Of a DNA stretch of 64,000 nucleotides, positions 54,580 to 64,000 are shown piece by piece. Source of the stretch: Ephemerocybe angulata. Lineage: Eukaryota; Basidiomycota; Agaricomycetes; Agaricales; Psathyrellaceae. The DNA is taken from assembly GCA_013368325.1 (NCBI GenBank), contig JAACJK010000174.1:62001-126000 (forward strand). Reading direction: 5' to 3'. Each line of letters opens with the position of its first letter. Within the stretch, counting starts at the first letter, position 1. The translations under genes were made by a program, and so were the position numbers. Below the pieces are notes generated by a model. That model was not told the origin of the DNA. It searched no databases and saw nothing but the letters and a program-made list of their open reading frames with translations.

Positions 54580-56494
54580 TCATCAAACTCGTCGTCGCTC
54601 ACCGCCTTTTTCTTTTTCTTCCCACCTTTGTTCTTCTTCTTCGCTGCCCCTTTTTGTTGTCTTGCTGCTCGTTTCTTCCCATTCACGTAGCCTTTCTCCG
54701 CCCGAGTCGCCTTCAACCGCTCCTCAACCTCCTTCGGATCCGGACCACCCCAGCCAACTGGGTTATCGGCCAGCTTCGACGGTACGTCACAGCAATCCTT
54801 GTGCTTTGTCTTCCACTCACTGTCCACCATCCACTCCTCAGGCCTAATGTCAGCGGATACTCCTGATTTCGTCTTCCTGGGGCGACCAGGTGGCAGGCAT
54901 TTATCGACATCCTTTTCACCCCGCAGGCGTTGCACATACTTCGTGTCGGGCATAGCAGTCGACACGTCAACAGCATCAACCGCACGATAGAGTTCGTCGA
55001 GGGTCTCAGAGCGCCAAGGGAAGGAACGACTTCTATAGGGCCCCTTCTCACCATAGTCTGGAGACATCAAGCGAAGGTCGCTGAAGGCTCGGTCATACTT
55101 GGAATCACGGTATTCCGACTCGGCAGGAAGGAGTTCCCGTTTGCGCAGTCGCATGGCAAGTTTCTGTGCAAGCTTCGGTTAGTTAAATGCTGAAGCCCTT
55201 TGAGAATAGTTCTTACCCCTCGCTCCCGGCTTCGCTTTAAGCTCGTCGCCAGAGAGTCGCCAGGAACGGCTTCCTCGTCACTTCCGACTATAGGCGCTTC
55301 CGGTCTCTTCGGCTTGTGAGTGTTTCGATAGACTCTCCCCAAAGCTTTGAACTTTATGATGAACCGCTTTTCCAGGTCGCCAGACGTGATAACCTGCAGG
55401 GGCTTCTCGGCGTTCGAGACGTAGTCAGCGCCGTGCGACTTGGCGAACACGACCATGGTCCGGATCCCCGCCGCGTTGCGTGAGTCCTTCGCATTCGCTT
55501 CCCAATTGAACCGGATGACCCTGACAGTATCAGAGCCTGCGACATACGGAATATCGGCCTCGTCTTCATCCTCGTCGAACACGGGGAAGTCTTCTTTCGT
55601 CTTCAATGTCTCCTTGCCAACAAATCGCGCAAATATCTTTCTAGTCAACTCCTGCAACAGCGCGAATGAGTACGATGGTTATCCAAGAAGTCCAAAGAAA
55701 GGTACGTGCCAGTATGGGAGCCGAATCAGCAGCTTGCTTACTCTCCGTTGTAGATTCTTCATCATCCTCGCCGCTAGAGGCGTCGCTTTCCTCCTCCTCC
55801 TCCTCGTCGTCACTCGCCTTTGCCAGCGCATCCTCTACTGCCGCACGCACCCTGTCGTCGATGGCACTAATGAATGCATCCATATTTCCAAACACCTTGT
55901 TCTGCAGCTGTTCGAGGCGAGTAATTTCCTCGTGTTGCCACATATTCTGATGTACCAGGCCATTAACCTGATGCTCTAGGGTGACGACGTGTTGATTAAT
56001 GGCAACGAATTCGCGCCAGACGCTCTCGGTACCAAGCTTCGACCCCTTCGGGAACGTGAACGCGTTTTGGCCAGGCGCAGGCGCAGGATAGAGGTATGGA
56101 TAGGGTCGGGCAGCATGCGAAGGCGCAGCGGGGGAAGGGACAGGCGCGTGTATGCCGGGCGGGGCTTGGTATTGGGCTGGGGGCAGGGTAAGTCATCACC
56201 ACGTCTGAACAACGGGCAAAACACTTACAGTGATGTCCACCAGGAATTGACTGCTGCGAAGGGGACGGTGCTATATACGGCTGTTGCACCATCCCGCCAA
56301 GGCTGCCTGATGAAGACGAGCTCGCGACGCCCTGATACGGGGTCATCGGTCCATACCCAGCATGCATACCACTATATCCGGGAGGCGCATTCAGATATTG
56401 ATGAACAGCGACGCCAGAGTTGATGCGGGCATTGGACTGGAAGGGGTTATTGGGCGGGATGGGCGTGGATGGCACGGAATTGGGAATACTCATG
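54576..56494 (-). CDS. Second gene of the Tnp2-like transposon
   Basis: It begins MSIPNSVPSTPIPPNNPF (56494), with a proline/serine/glycine-rich N-terminal third, a coiled-coil-like region (HEEITRLEQLQNKVF), an acidic run (DDEEEEEESDASSGEDDEE) and a conserved-looking core (RKIFARFVGKE, VIRFNWEANAKDSRNAAGIR, LYRAVDAVDV, GRPRKTKSG, PEEWMVDSEWK). The lysine-rich end (KKKNKGGKKKKK) runs to DDEFDD. Introns at about 56231-56178 and 55215-55166 splice cleanly. The junction near 55740-55660 does not keep phase with a normal donor, so a frameshift or unusual splice is possible. Its place suggests a transposon accessory protein. Confidence 0.55.
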
Positions 56495-56554
56495 GTGGTG
56501 CTGGGGAAAGGAAGAGCGCGTCGCTTACCGTGTATACATAGAGGCAATGACATA

Positions 56555-57101
56555 GTTCTTGATCGTACACTCGCTATCGGTCTCCTAGCTCAAATTGCAG
56601 TCAAAAAAGCGCGTTTTATTCAGGCTATCTACCGCGCAGGCAGACCCGCAAAATGCCCCTGGGCGAGATCTAGGTAAAATCTAAGGGCGAAACCTGAGGA
56701 AAGCTTGCGTCGAACCCTGGAACTTGGAATGATTTCGCCGGCGGGCGAGTTTGATGGCAAACCTGGGCGGGATCGAGGCGAAACCCAGGGCCTCGCGTGG
56801 ATTCCGCCGGATGCGAAATTTGAGGCTATGCCCTGTGTCAGGCTGAATGCAGCAGTCCAGTCGACGCGACTACGGCAACAATTTTCTCCCGCATCAAGCT
56901 TCAGCCGCTTAATAAGCCGCGGCTGCCGAACGACCTGACAAAGCCCTTAGATGCCCTGATGGCTTTTGCTTTGCCTCATTTGAGAATTCAACAATTCAAG
57001 CACAATTCAACTTCAAAACCCTAAGATATCGAGAGCACCCCAGAATAGACCAGCCGTAATACCCTAAGTTACAATAAGGCCCCATTTCACCACCCACGCA
57101 T
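56555..57101. other. Right end of the transposon and spacer
   Basis: It contains gggcgaaacc-type subterminal repeats (56640-56870). No gene seen. The element's right terminus should lie near 56900-56950. Confidence 0.45.
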
Positions 57102-57667
57102 CTACAGCCCGGCCTTTACCCACAGCTCCGCACAAACACGAAACTCCCCCTCCTCATGTGGGATCCTGTAGGCCGGTTCATCCGCACCCCTCCCCCTCAT
57201 CTCCTCACAAATCTCCAAACATACATCCAACGCACCCGCACCTCTCATCATCACATATCCCATCGCCTCCTCCATCACCCCCTTACTAGCATCCAAAATC
57301 CCAACCCTACAGAATTCCGCAACAAGGAACGCCCTAATCATCAGCTCGTCTATATCCCCATCCTATAAAAAACAAATGAAAATCAGGAACAGCCCCACAG
57401 CTATCGATATAGATATCCTGAAGATAGACACACCTTGACTTCCTTGAGCAGGTCGAACGCAAACTCCCCCACACGCTTCGTAAACTCCTCCCTCTTACCC
57501 GGGAACAGCTCATACCTCACCAGCGCTGCGACCCTCGCGACGGTTCTGGTACCGGCGGCGGTGATTCGGCTCCCGCGGCTGCGGTCGCCGTCGAGGGCGA
57601 GGGCGTTGACGACCGATGCCCAGTTGGTCTCGAACTTGTGTTCGAGGGCGTTGACGAGCTTGTCCAT
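57102..57667 (-). CDS. Orphan ~180-residue family protein, copy 4 (one intron)
   Basis: Exons 57667..57434 and 57362..57102 join in phase 0 (71-nt intron) to give 164 residues. Blocks: TRTVARVAALVRYEL, MIRAFLVAEFCRVGI, CLEICEEMRGRG and VCAELWVKAGL. It differs from copies 1-3 in having an intron after FDLLKEVK, whereas those read through at this place. The N-terminal part is shorter (MDKLVNALEHKFETNW). No TATA box as clear as in the other copies was seen, though catgagtacataaccc lies upstream. Function unknown. Confidence 0.65.
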
Positions 57668-57779
57668 GGCAGTTGATATAAAATGAGTATGGGGTAGACG
57701 TTTATGGCGGGGATGGTGGGTAAGGAGAGTATGGGCTGTGGACTGGTGGGTTATGTACTCATGACATCGTGGCTTTGTG

Positions 57780-58060
57780 GAGGGCGGGCATTGAAGGTGC
57801 GTTTGAATGAACTGGACAATGCAAAGTCCTTGAATGAACAGATAGTCTTCGGCACAGGCTCCCTCGAGTAATTGTACTCACTGCCAGGCCAAGCTCCTCT
57901 TTTCGAAGGCGCGCAAAGCACCGTGAGTTGCACATTCGCTTTGATTTATGTCAATGTCACATCGTTGCTTTGCACCGTCCACGGGAAGGTGTTGTAAATG
58001 GGGTGGACAAATCCATGTGTGCTTTTAGCAAGCTACACTGCAAATGTATTCATCCCAGTA
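57780..58060 (-). promoter_or_regulatory. Orphan-family promoter module, copy 4
   Basis: It reads toward the gene at 57667. Motifs: caaagccacgatgtcatgag, ggactttgcattgtccag, cggtgctttgcgcgcc, ggacggtgcaaagcaacgat and gcagtgtagcttgct. Nearly the same words occur at 43640-43840. Confidence 0.55.
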
Positions 58061-58944
58061 TAACACCCGTTCGTTTGAACACCCCATCGATGATCATTCG
58101 TCTTAATCCCTACTATATTATCCATATGTCCCCATTTCGTTTGTGCATGTTTGCTCGCAACCAGTTGGACCTCTCGATACCGTTTTTCGTGTTTCTTCGT
58201 TCTGTTTTATATTGACACCCCTGGTAAGTCCTCAGTCTGGATGTAATTGTTACATGTGCTTGGACCCTCCTCTGTTCGTGGTGCGCGCGCATTTCCAATT
58301 GTTTTGTCGTTCACCTTTTGTCCCTCTCTTGACCATGGTTCCCCCTTTTGTGTTGCAATTGTTCTTTGATCATGCATGGATAGAACATGATTCTTCAACC
58401 ATTTACCCTTACGTTAACGTTGAGTCGAGTCCTCTTTCGTCGCCTTCACTGCGGCCAGTTCTTCTCCCCCAATATCCTGATCCTTGCCTGCGCTGTTGGT
58501 ACACACGGCGGTTACCTTACAAGCATTTCCATGTCAGATTAAGCAGGCTATATTCTCGAGCGCCGGAGTAGATACTATTAGTGTCCCGCCCCCTCGATGC
58601 CCCCACCATTCATTGTACCGAGTCGATACACACCTGGGATATCTCACCCCGGAGCGGAGCCCGGACATCTTGTAAGGGTTACTGGTACGCTCAGAACTTC
58701 CAAATTCAGAAATCCAACCCCCTTACAAACAGGGATCCAAGCGCTACCAAGCGACCAGAATCGAGCAGGGGCCAAGATGCGCAAATTAGTTGCCCACGAG
58801 AAATTTGCCACCTCAATCGAGATTTATCCACACAAGGTCACTGCATTATCACTCTGAGGCTTAGAAACTTGGGACCACGACACACGTATCAAGTAAAGAA
58901 CTATTGCCATGTTAAAACAAAACTTGTGTAAATAGCAGAAACAA
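58061..58944. other. Intergenic, no gene seen
   Basis: Several short frames without protein-like features. 58720-58830 is weakly similar to 42880-43010. Confidence 0.35.
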
Positions 58945-59565
58945 TCAGGGGAAGGCGGCCTCCCCGTCACGCAAATCTACTGGCAACCCCGCCTTCACCC
59001 ACAGCTCAGTACAGACCTCACGCACCCCCACCTCATCCTGACTCCCCCTCTCCCAACTACCCACACTCCTCCTCCGCATCTCCTCACAAATCCCCCGATA
59101 CACCTGTAACAACCCATTTACACCCCACATTTCCACACGGCTTATCGCCTCCTCCAACGCCTCCTTCTCCACAACGCCCACTCTCCCGAGCTCCGCAACA
59201 AGACACGCCCTAAATCTCACCTCCTCAACGCCCCCTTTATTGACCCACGCGCAAAATTCTATCGGATCGAGGCCCCCAGCCCGAACCAACTCCAGCCTGA
59301 GCAGCTCCACCACGCGCAGCCTCATAGTTATTCTAAAATCCTCCTTGCTCCCGGCAGGAAGCTCGCGCCACACCCTCGCCGTGACATTTGCGACTGTCCG
59401 CGTATGCGCGGTGGTGATGATGCTGTGCGAACGGTCACTGTCGAGGGCGAGGGCGCGCTCGACTTGCGGGTCGTGTATCAGGATAGTGGGCGGGGCGAAT
59501 TTGTATGCGAGGGCTGTGGCGAGCTCGTTCATGACTGAGTCGTTGATTACGGTGGTAGTGGACAT
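58945..59565 (-). CDS. Orphan ~180-residue family protein, copy 5
   Basis: Single exon, 206 residues, starting MSTTTVINDSVMNELATALA. Blocks: TRTVANVTARVWREL, RFRACLVAELGRVGV, VYRGICEEMRRRS and VCTELWVKAGL, then an extra PVDLRDGEAAFP tail. Between the first two blocks it has about 17 extra residues (LVRAGGLDPIEFCAWVN) at the place where the gene at 57102 has its intron. The promoter module at 59.6-59.96 kb and the TATA box (ggtatataacc, about 59636) match the copy at 16562. Function unknown. Confidence 0.7.
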   Translation of the reverse strand: MSTTTVINDSVMNELATALAYKFAPPTILIHDPQVERALALDSDRSHSIITTAHTRTVANVTARVWRELPAGSKEDFRITMRLRVVELLRLELVRAGGLDPIEFCAWVNKGGVEEVRFRACLVAELGRVGVVEKEALEEAISRVEMWGVNGLLQVYRGICEEMRRRSVGSWERGSQDEVGVREVCTELWVKAGLPVDLRDGEAAFP

Positions 59566-59579
59566 GGAGTTTGATAAAG

Positions 59580-59960
59580 TGAGTATGGGGTAGAGGTGGG
59601 TTGTGTTGGGAAGTCTGCACTTGAGTGGGGGAGGTTATATACCCCATGATACTGTGGCTTTGTAAAGGGCGAAGATTGAAGACGGGTTTGAAAGGTAAGG
59701 TACAATGCACACAAATCCAAAGCTCATTATTCTTGGATGAATGAACACTGGGCTTTGGCAAAATCACCTGGGGGTAGTAGATCTCGATAGCGCGCAAAGC
59801 ACGGCGGCCGGCCGTGGCAGTGCAACTCGCTACGGTGGTGAAAGCACAATCGCGCACGCCGCACGCAAAACAAAGATGACCTTCGCGAGCACAAATTGCG
59901 CAAAGCCATCACAGTGCTTACCGTGCTTTGCACTCTCCCTATGCAACACGAAACAATGCC
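59580..59960 (-). promoter_or_regulatory. Orphan-family promoter module, copy 5
   Basis: On the minus strand it has the same series as 16261-16561: gtgcaaagcacggtaagcac, ggctttgcgcaatttgtgct, cgtgctttgcgcgcta, ccaaagcccagtgttcattc and gggtatataacc. Confidence 0.6.
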
Positions 59961-60332
59961 TTCAGTCATCCTCTAGCTGACACACGTAGAATACTTACTG
60001 TCAATGGTGTAGCGGGTAGCCGCCTTGAATTATACCTGTATTATCTACTGGGGTGTCAGTCGGACTCATTAAACGAACGAACTACAGTCGACTCTGCCTC
60101 AACCAAAAGCCCAATTTGCGTCTACGAAAGTACCGACCTCCCGACCTTCCGTACCCCTCAATCAGACCCCTGGAAGCATTTTAAGGTGTGTGTTCATCTT
60201 GAACAGATATCACAAACTCATCAGCGTGGTGGAGATATCACGCACCACGATTTATTTGTGCGGCTACAATCATGGTGACAATGTGAGAGTCGAAAGGCAA
60301 AAGCGCTTGATCAGAATCACAGGAATCATTAT
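59961..60332. other. 3' flank of the intact CHAT gene
   Basis: No gene seen. It separates an orphan-family promoter module from the CHAT stop codon, as at 43.84-43.93 kb beside the other CHAT gene. Confidence 0.4.
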
Positions 60333-63300
60333 CTAATATCCGTAGTGGACATACGGGACCCAAGCCAGCAAAGAGTGGTCCGAATCATCGGCGAGCATAG
60401 TTCTCAGTCGTTGGATGGCATGATGGAGCGCCCGAGCAGAATTCGTGCCGTCAAACCCACCTCCACCCGACGGTCCTCGGGAGTACGAAGAAGACGCGTT
60501 GGCTTTATCAGCGTGATTGAAGAGATACTGGTAGAAGTCGATAGCCACCCCTGGCGCATGCCGATCCTCAATCGACCACATCGTCGCCACCACCCGACAA
60601 TATCCCGCAGCGAGCATTCCAGCTGCGAGATGAACCGCTTCATCAGAGAGCTTCTCCACGCCGGTGCTGGTCTGACATGCCGAGAGGAATGCGAGATCGG
60701 CGTTCTTGAGGTTTCTTTGAATGATTGTAGCGAGATCTAGTGTCCCATTGTGAAAGTGGAATCGGCTCTTGAGGGGGTCCGCAGCGTCCTGAGATGCATG
60801 ACACGCCAAATGAATGCTGGTAAATGTATTCATCGCCTCCAGGGTCGCGGAGATAGTAGCAGCACTCCCTTCAACCTTCTCGGCTCTCGCTCCTGAGGTT
60901 AGAAGGAAATCATGGATGGACCGAACCTCCTTTGTCGTTCCCTGAATCGAAGAACAACCAGGTGCATCCGGCTGACTGGTTATGAAGAGGCCGGAGGTTG
61001 CCCTGTCGATGGAACGGACATTTTTGACTCGCTCAATGAGCGCGGCGACGCTGGGGGTGTAGGAGGAGACTGCGTAATCCATCAAACACTCAGATTCCTC
61101 ATTTCCGTACCTCCCTGCAGCGTGGATTGGGAGAAAGGACAGTGAGCCTGTTGGGCACCACCAGATCCTTGATAGAGTTGTCGCAGACGATGTGTTATTC
61201 CTCTGGGTATTCAATCAGTTCCAGGCTGCATTAGCTGATTGAATACACTCACCAACATATCCAGCTTTTGCAGAATTGGCTTCACCAGCTCCTCCCACAG
61301 CCGTCGGAGGATAGCTTGAACAATGGTTTCACTGTGCTTCACCCGGGTCACCGACCTAGCACTCCTCTCTTCACTCCGGGTTTCCGAGAACCTGCACATT
61401 TCTCCCCGATCGCTGAGGTTAAACGACCGCAGTTGGGCGTTCAAATCTTCCCGGTACTTGTTGCACTTCCCAAGGGAGAAAAGAGGAAGGGGGATATGGA
61501 GCGGCTCTAGCTTCCCAGGTACGAGCGCAATAGCATCACACCGATTAACATCGATGTTGACGACGACGACAGGTCCCGAATCTGGTAGGTGCTGGAGGAG
61601 GGTGTACCATGGCGACGGCTTGAGGAAGGTTTCAAACCCTGGAAGAACTCGAACACTTGCGAGGAGGTCATCCCACTCTTGGGCGAGTGTCATTTGGTTT
61701 CTCGATTGATTCTCTAAAGAGACCTTCTCCGATAAAGACATACTTTCGCGGGATAGTCGCGAGGAGGACCCATTGGCTCTGTCGAGTTGCTTCGAAACTT
61801 CCATAATCCTGTCGGCGAGATGAACATCATGCTCCCGAAGGTCGTCCAAGGGCGCCCGGAGATTTGTAAGCTGACCCCATACGAGGCAGCGACCTTGCTC
61901 CAGCCATTCCAGAGCTTTGCCTGGCTTGTCAAACAAGAAGGCAGCGGATGCGGCTTGAAGTGGTAAGTTAGGGGTCTTTTGAAGCTGGCCATATCGACGC
62001 TCCAGGGTTAGGTCCAGGGTCACCGCCAACACGCTCAAGTCGATGGCGACCTCAAAGGCCTCCAAAATATCAGGGGGCGGGGGATAGGAGTGGTTTAGCA
62101 GCTCAGCCCAGTTCTTCGCTGCACTGACCCGTGAGCGGGGAGGGGAGTACTTGTTCGTTGCCGAGGCTTTGAGGTTAGCTATAGCCTCGTCGAAGTCGTG
62201 GGAGCTTCCCCTGTGATGGAAGCGAGATTCAAGCGTAGCACCAAGGTTGTTGAGGTGGAAAGGCATATTGACGTGGCCCTCTGGAGTGATAGTGACCGCT
62301 CTTCGCTGCACTGAAATGGCCTCATCGAGGTCAGCAGAATTGGCGGTGCGTCTGAAGCGAGCTACGAGGGATGTTCCCAAGTGGCTGAGGTGGGTATCCA
62401 TCTGTACTAGGTTATCCGCCGCTGTCATAAATGCCACTGCTTTCTGAAGCGCCGAAATGGCCTCATTAAGATCATGGAGATCGCCGGTTCGCTTGAAGCG
62501 AGAGCGGAGTGATGAAGCAAAATTGCCGAGATATACGTGCATGCTTGGATTCCCCATCGCATTAAGGCCAATCACCTTTTTTTGCAGCGAAATGGCCTCA
62601 GTGATGTCGTCAAAGTCCCCAGTACACTCGAAGCGACCCCTGAGGGACGAGGCAAGGCTATTCAGGCGGGAAGCATAATCAGGATGATTCTCTGGAGTGA
62701 GCTTGAGCGCTCTCTGTTCTGTTGAAATGGCCTGTGCGAGATACGCAAGGTCACCCGTATGCTGGAAGCGAGACGTGAAGGACAAGGCTAGGTTGTTGAG
62801 CCACGATGCCGTCCATGGATGACCTGGTGGAGTGACTTCCAATGCTCTCTCCTGGGCGATAATCGCATCGGCAATATCATTATGGTTCTCCGTACGTCGG
62901 AAGCGTGCCTGGAGGGAGCTTCCTAAATGGCTGAGGTGCAAGTGTGTTTCTGGATGACCCTTTGGTGTGAGCTCGACCGCTTCCCGCTGCGCTGAAATAG
63001 CATCATCAATGTCCAGAATTTCTCCTGTGCGACTAAACCGAGAATTGAGCGCAATTCCGAGGTTGTCAAGCAAGAAGTGCATCATTTGGTGATCCTTTGG
63101 TGCCAGCTCCACGGCTTTTCGAGCTGCTGATATGCCCAGCGTGAGATCCTGAGGGTCCCCAGTGCGCTTGAATCGATCCTTCAGCGAGATTCCGAGGTTG
63201 TTCATAAGGCGAAACATGGTGGGATCTTGTTCAGGAGTGATCTCGACAGCCTGTTGCTTCGTTAGAATGGCCTCAGAGAGGTCGTGAAGATCTCCATTGT

Positions 63301-63907
63301 GTAAGGCCCTGGCGCTATAGTAGACCCCCAGGTTGCTGTAGCGGGAGGCCATATCCGAATCTCCATCTGGGGTGAGTCGTATTGCTCTCTTCTGGTGCAT
63401 TATGGCCTGATCGAGGTCGTGAAGATCCCCAGCGCGTTGGAAGCGACAATTTAGGGAGACCCCGAGGTTCGTGAGGTGGGAAGGCATGTGCGAGTGTCCA
63501 TCTGGCGTGAGCTCCACTGCTCTGGCGCATGCTGAGATAGCTTTTGAGAGGTCGTGAAGGTCTCCAGTGAGCTCGAAGCGGGATTTGTATGCTATTCCAA
63601 TGTTGTTGAGGAGACGAGTGAAACTGGGGTAATGCTCTGGCGTGAGCTCCACCACACTCAAAAGTGATGCCAGGGCCTTCGAGACGTCGGCGAGGATTCC
63701 TGTGCTCTGGCACTGGACGAGCAAAACCATAGCGTCCTCAACTTCTCTCCTGAGGCGATCTAAACATCAGATAGTTCAATATCTAAACGGATAGCGCCAG
63801 GCGACATTGAATTTCTCACCATCCATATCTTCCACGGAAGAGCTACTGAGAGGTTGGTCAGCTCAATATGGGCACAGTATGAGAACCACATACGATGGAT
63901 AACTCAT
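60333..63907 (-). CDS. TPR-CHAT protein, intact
   Basis: Four exons join in frame: 63907..63894, 63845..63820, 63759..61253 and 61202..60333 (introns 48, 60 and 50 nt). After a short start (MSYPSSSSVEDMDDRLRREV) come 11 repeats of 45-47 residues (pattern AISxxxxAVELTPDGHSxxP, NLG.SL..RFxRTGDLHDL), a helical linker and a CHAT domain (IWWCPTGSLSFLPIHAAG, IHLACHAS, FLSACQTS, SDEAVHLAAGMLAAGYCRVV, MWSIEDRHAPGVAIDFYQYL, ending LAWVPYVHYGY). His of ACHAS and Cys of SACQT are the expected caspase-like dyad. In other organisms such proteins act as regulated proteases, often in defence or cell death; the role here is inferred. A glycine-rich GPSGGGGF loop precedes the last helix. Confidence 0.85.
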
Positions 63908-64000
63908 GGTCTATCTACTTGTGTAAGTCAGTTGCTGTTGAGGAGGTTGAAAGATGGGACGAAGAATAGCGACGGGGTCTGATGCTACATTGACATGACC

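Larger units (their letters stand above)
49800..56950. mobile_element. Tnp2/CACTA-like transposon
   Basis: Bounded approximately by inverted subterminal repeats: the reverse complement of about 49870-49965 (gcgaaacctaggcctc, gattccgcc, tatgctgtgt) matches 56770-56870 (gcgaaacccagggcctc, gattccgcc, tatgccctgtgt). Several gggcgaaacc units occur at the right end. It contains the transposase (51164-54579), a convergent second gene (54576-56494) and a low-complexity gene (50241-50951). Exact termini and target-site duplication were not found. Confidence 0.55.

Noticed and set aside
1..64000. CRISPR arrays, rRNA genes, bacterial-type operons
   Set aside because: No regularly spaced repeats, no rRNA sequence, and intron-rich genes with eukaryotic promoters throughout.

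Overview
The window looks like nuclear DNA of an Agaricomycete (mushroom-forming basidiomycete). Genes are cut by many GT-AG introns, mostly 48-90 nt. The gene families fit as well: MYND-finger proteins, TPR-CHAT proteins, Tnp2-like transposases, a DIRS-type tyrosine-recombinase retrotransposon, and short orphan genes with TATA boxes. I worked from the sequence alone; family names come from recognised motifs, and splice junctions were checked by frame arithmetic.

Layout. 0-5.7 kb: the start of an orphan-family gene running off the left edge, a hypothetical gene, an MYND-finger gene and some fragments. 5.7-42.4 kb: a segmental array built from two units. Unit one is {orphan ~180-residue gene (+), small secreted/membrane peptide or its relic (-), endonuclease IV/Apn1 gene (-)} and occurs three times (6.3-13.1, 16.5-20.8, 38.3-42.4 kb). 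Unit two is a divergent pair of small secreted proteins, one with a possible ubiquitin-like tail, and occurs twice (13.6-15.2, 34.8-37.0 kb). All three Apn1 genes have open spliced frames and keep the metal-binding motifs. A block of about 3 kb (14.3-17.3 and 36.1-39.1 kb) is almost identical between copies, although the Apn1 genes beside it have diverged. A transposon nest of about 13 kb (21.0-33.9 kb) separates the copies. It holds a broken DDE-transposase-like gene with a C-terminal PHD finger, and a DIRS element that carries a frameshift and a 397-bp hAT-type MITE.

42.4-64 kb: two TPR-CHAT genes on the minus strand, each with 11 repeats of about 45 residues. One is cut near its 3' end by a hAT-like MITE of about 0.8 kb; the other is intact. 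Each has an orphan-family promoter module just beyond its 3' end. Between them lies an apparently intact Tnp2/CACTA-like transposon (about 49.8-56.9 kb) with a convergent second gene whose stop codon overlaps the transposase stop. Two more orphan-family genes follow at 57.1-59.6 kb.

The region is a fast-evolving accessory locus: amplified orphan genes with a shared promoter, amplified DNA-repair genes, repeat-rich candidate NLR-like receptors (TPR-CHAT) and several transposon types in different states of decay. No rRNA, convincing tRNA or CRISPR array was seen.
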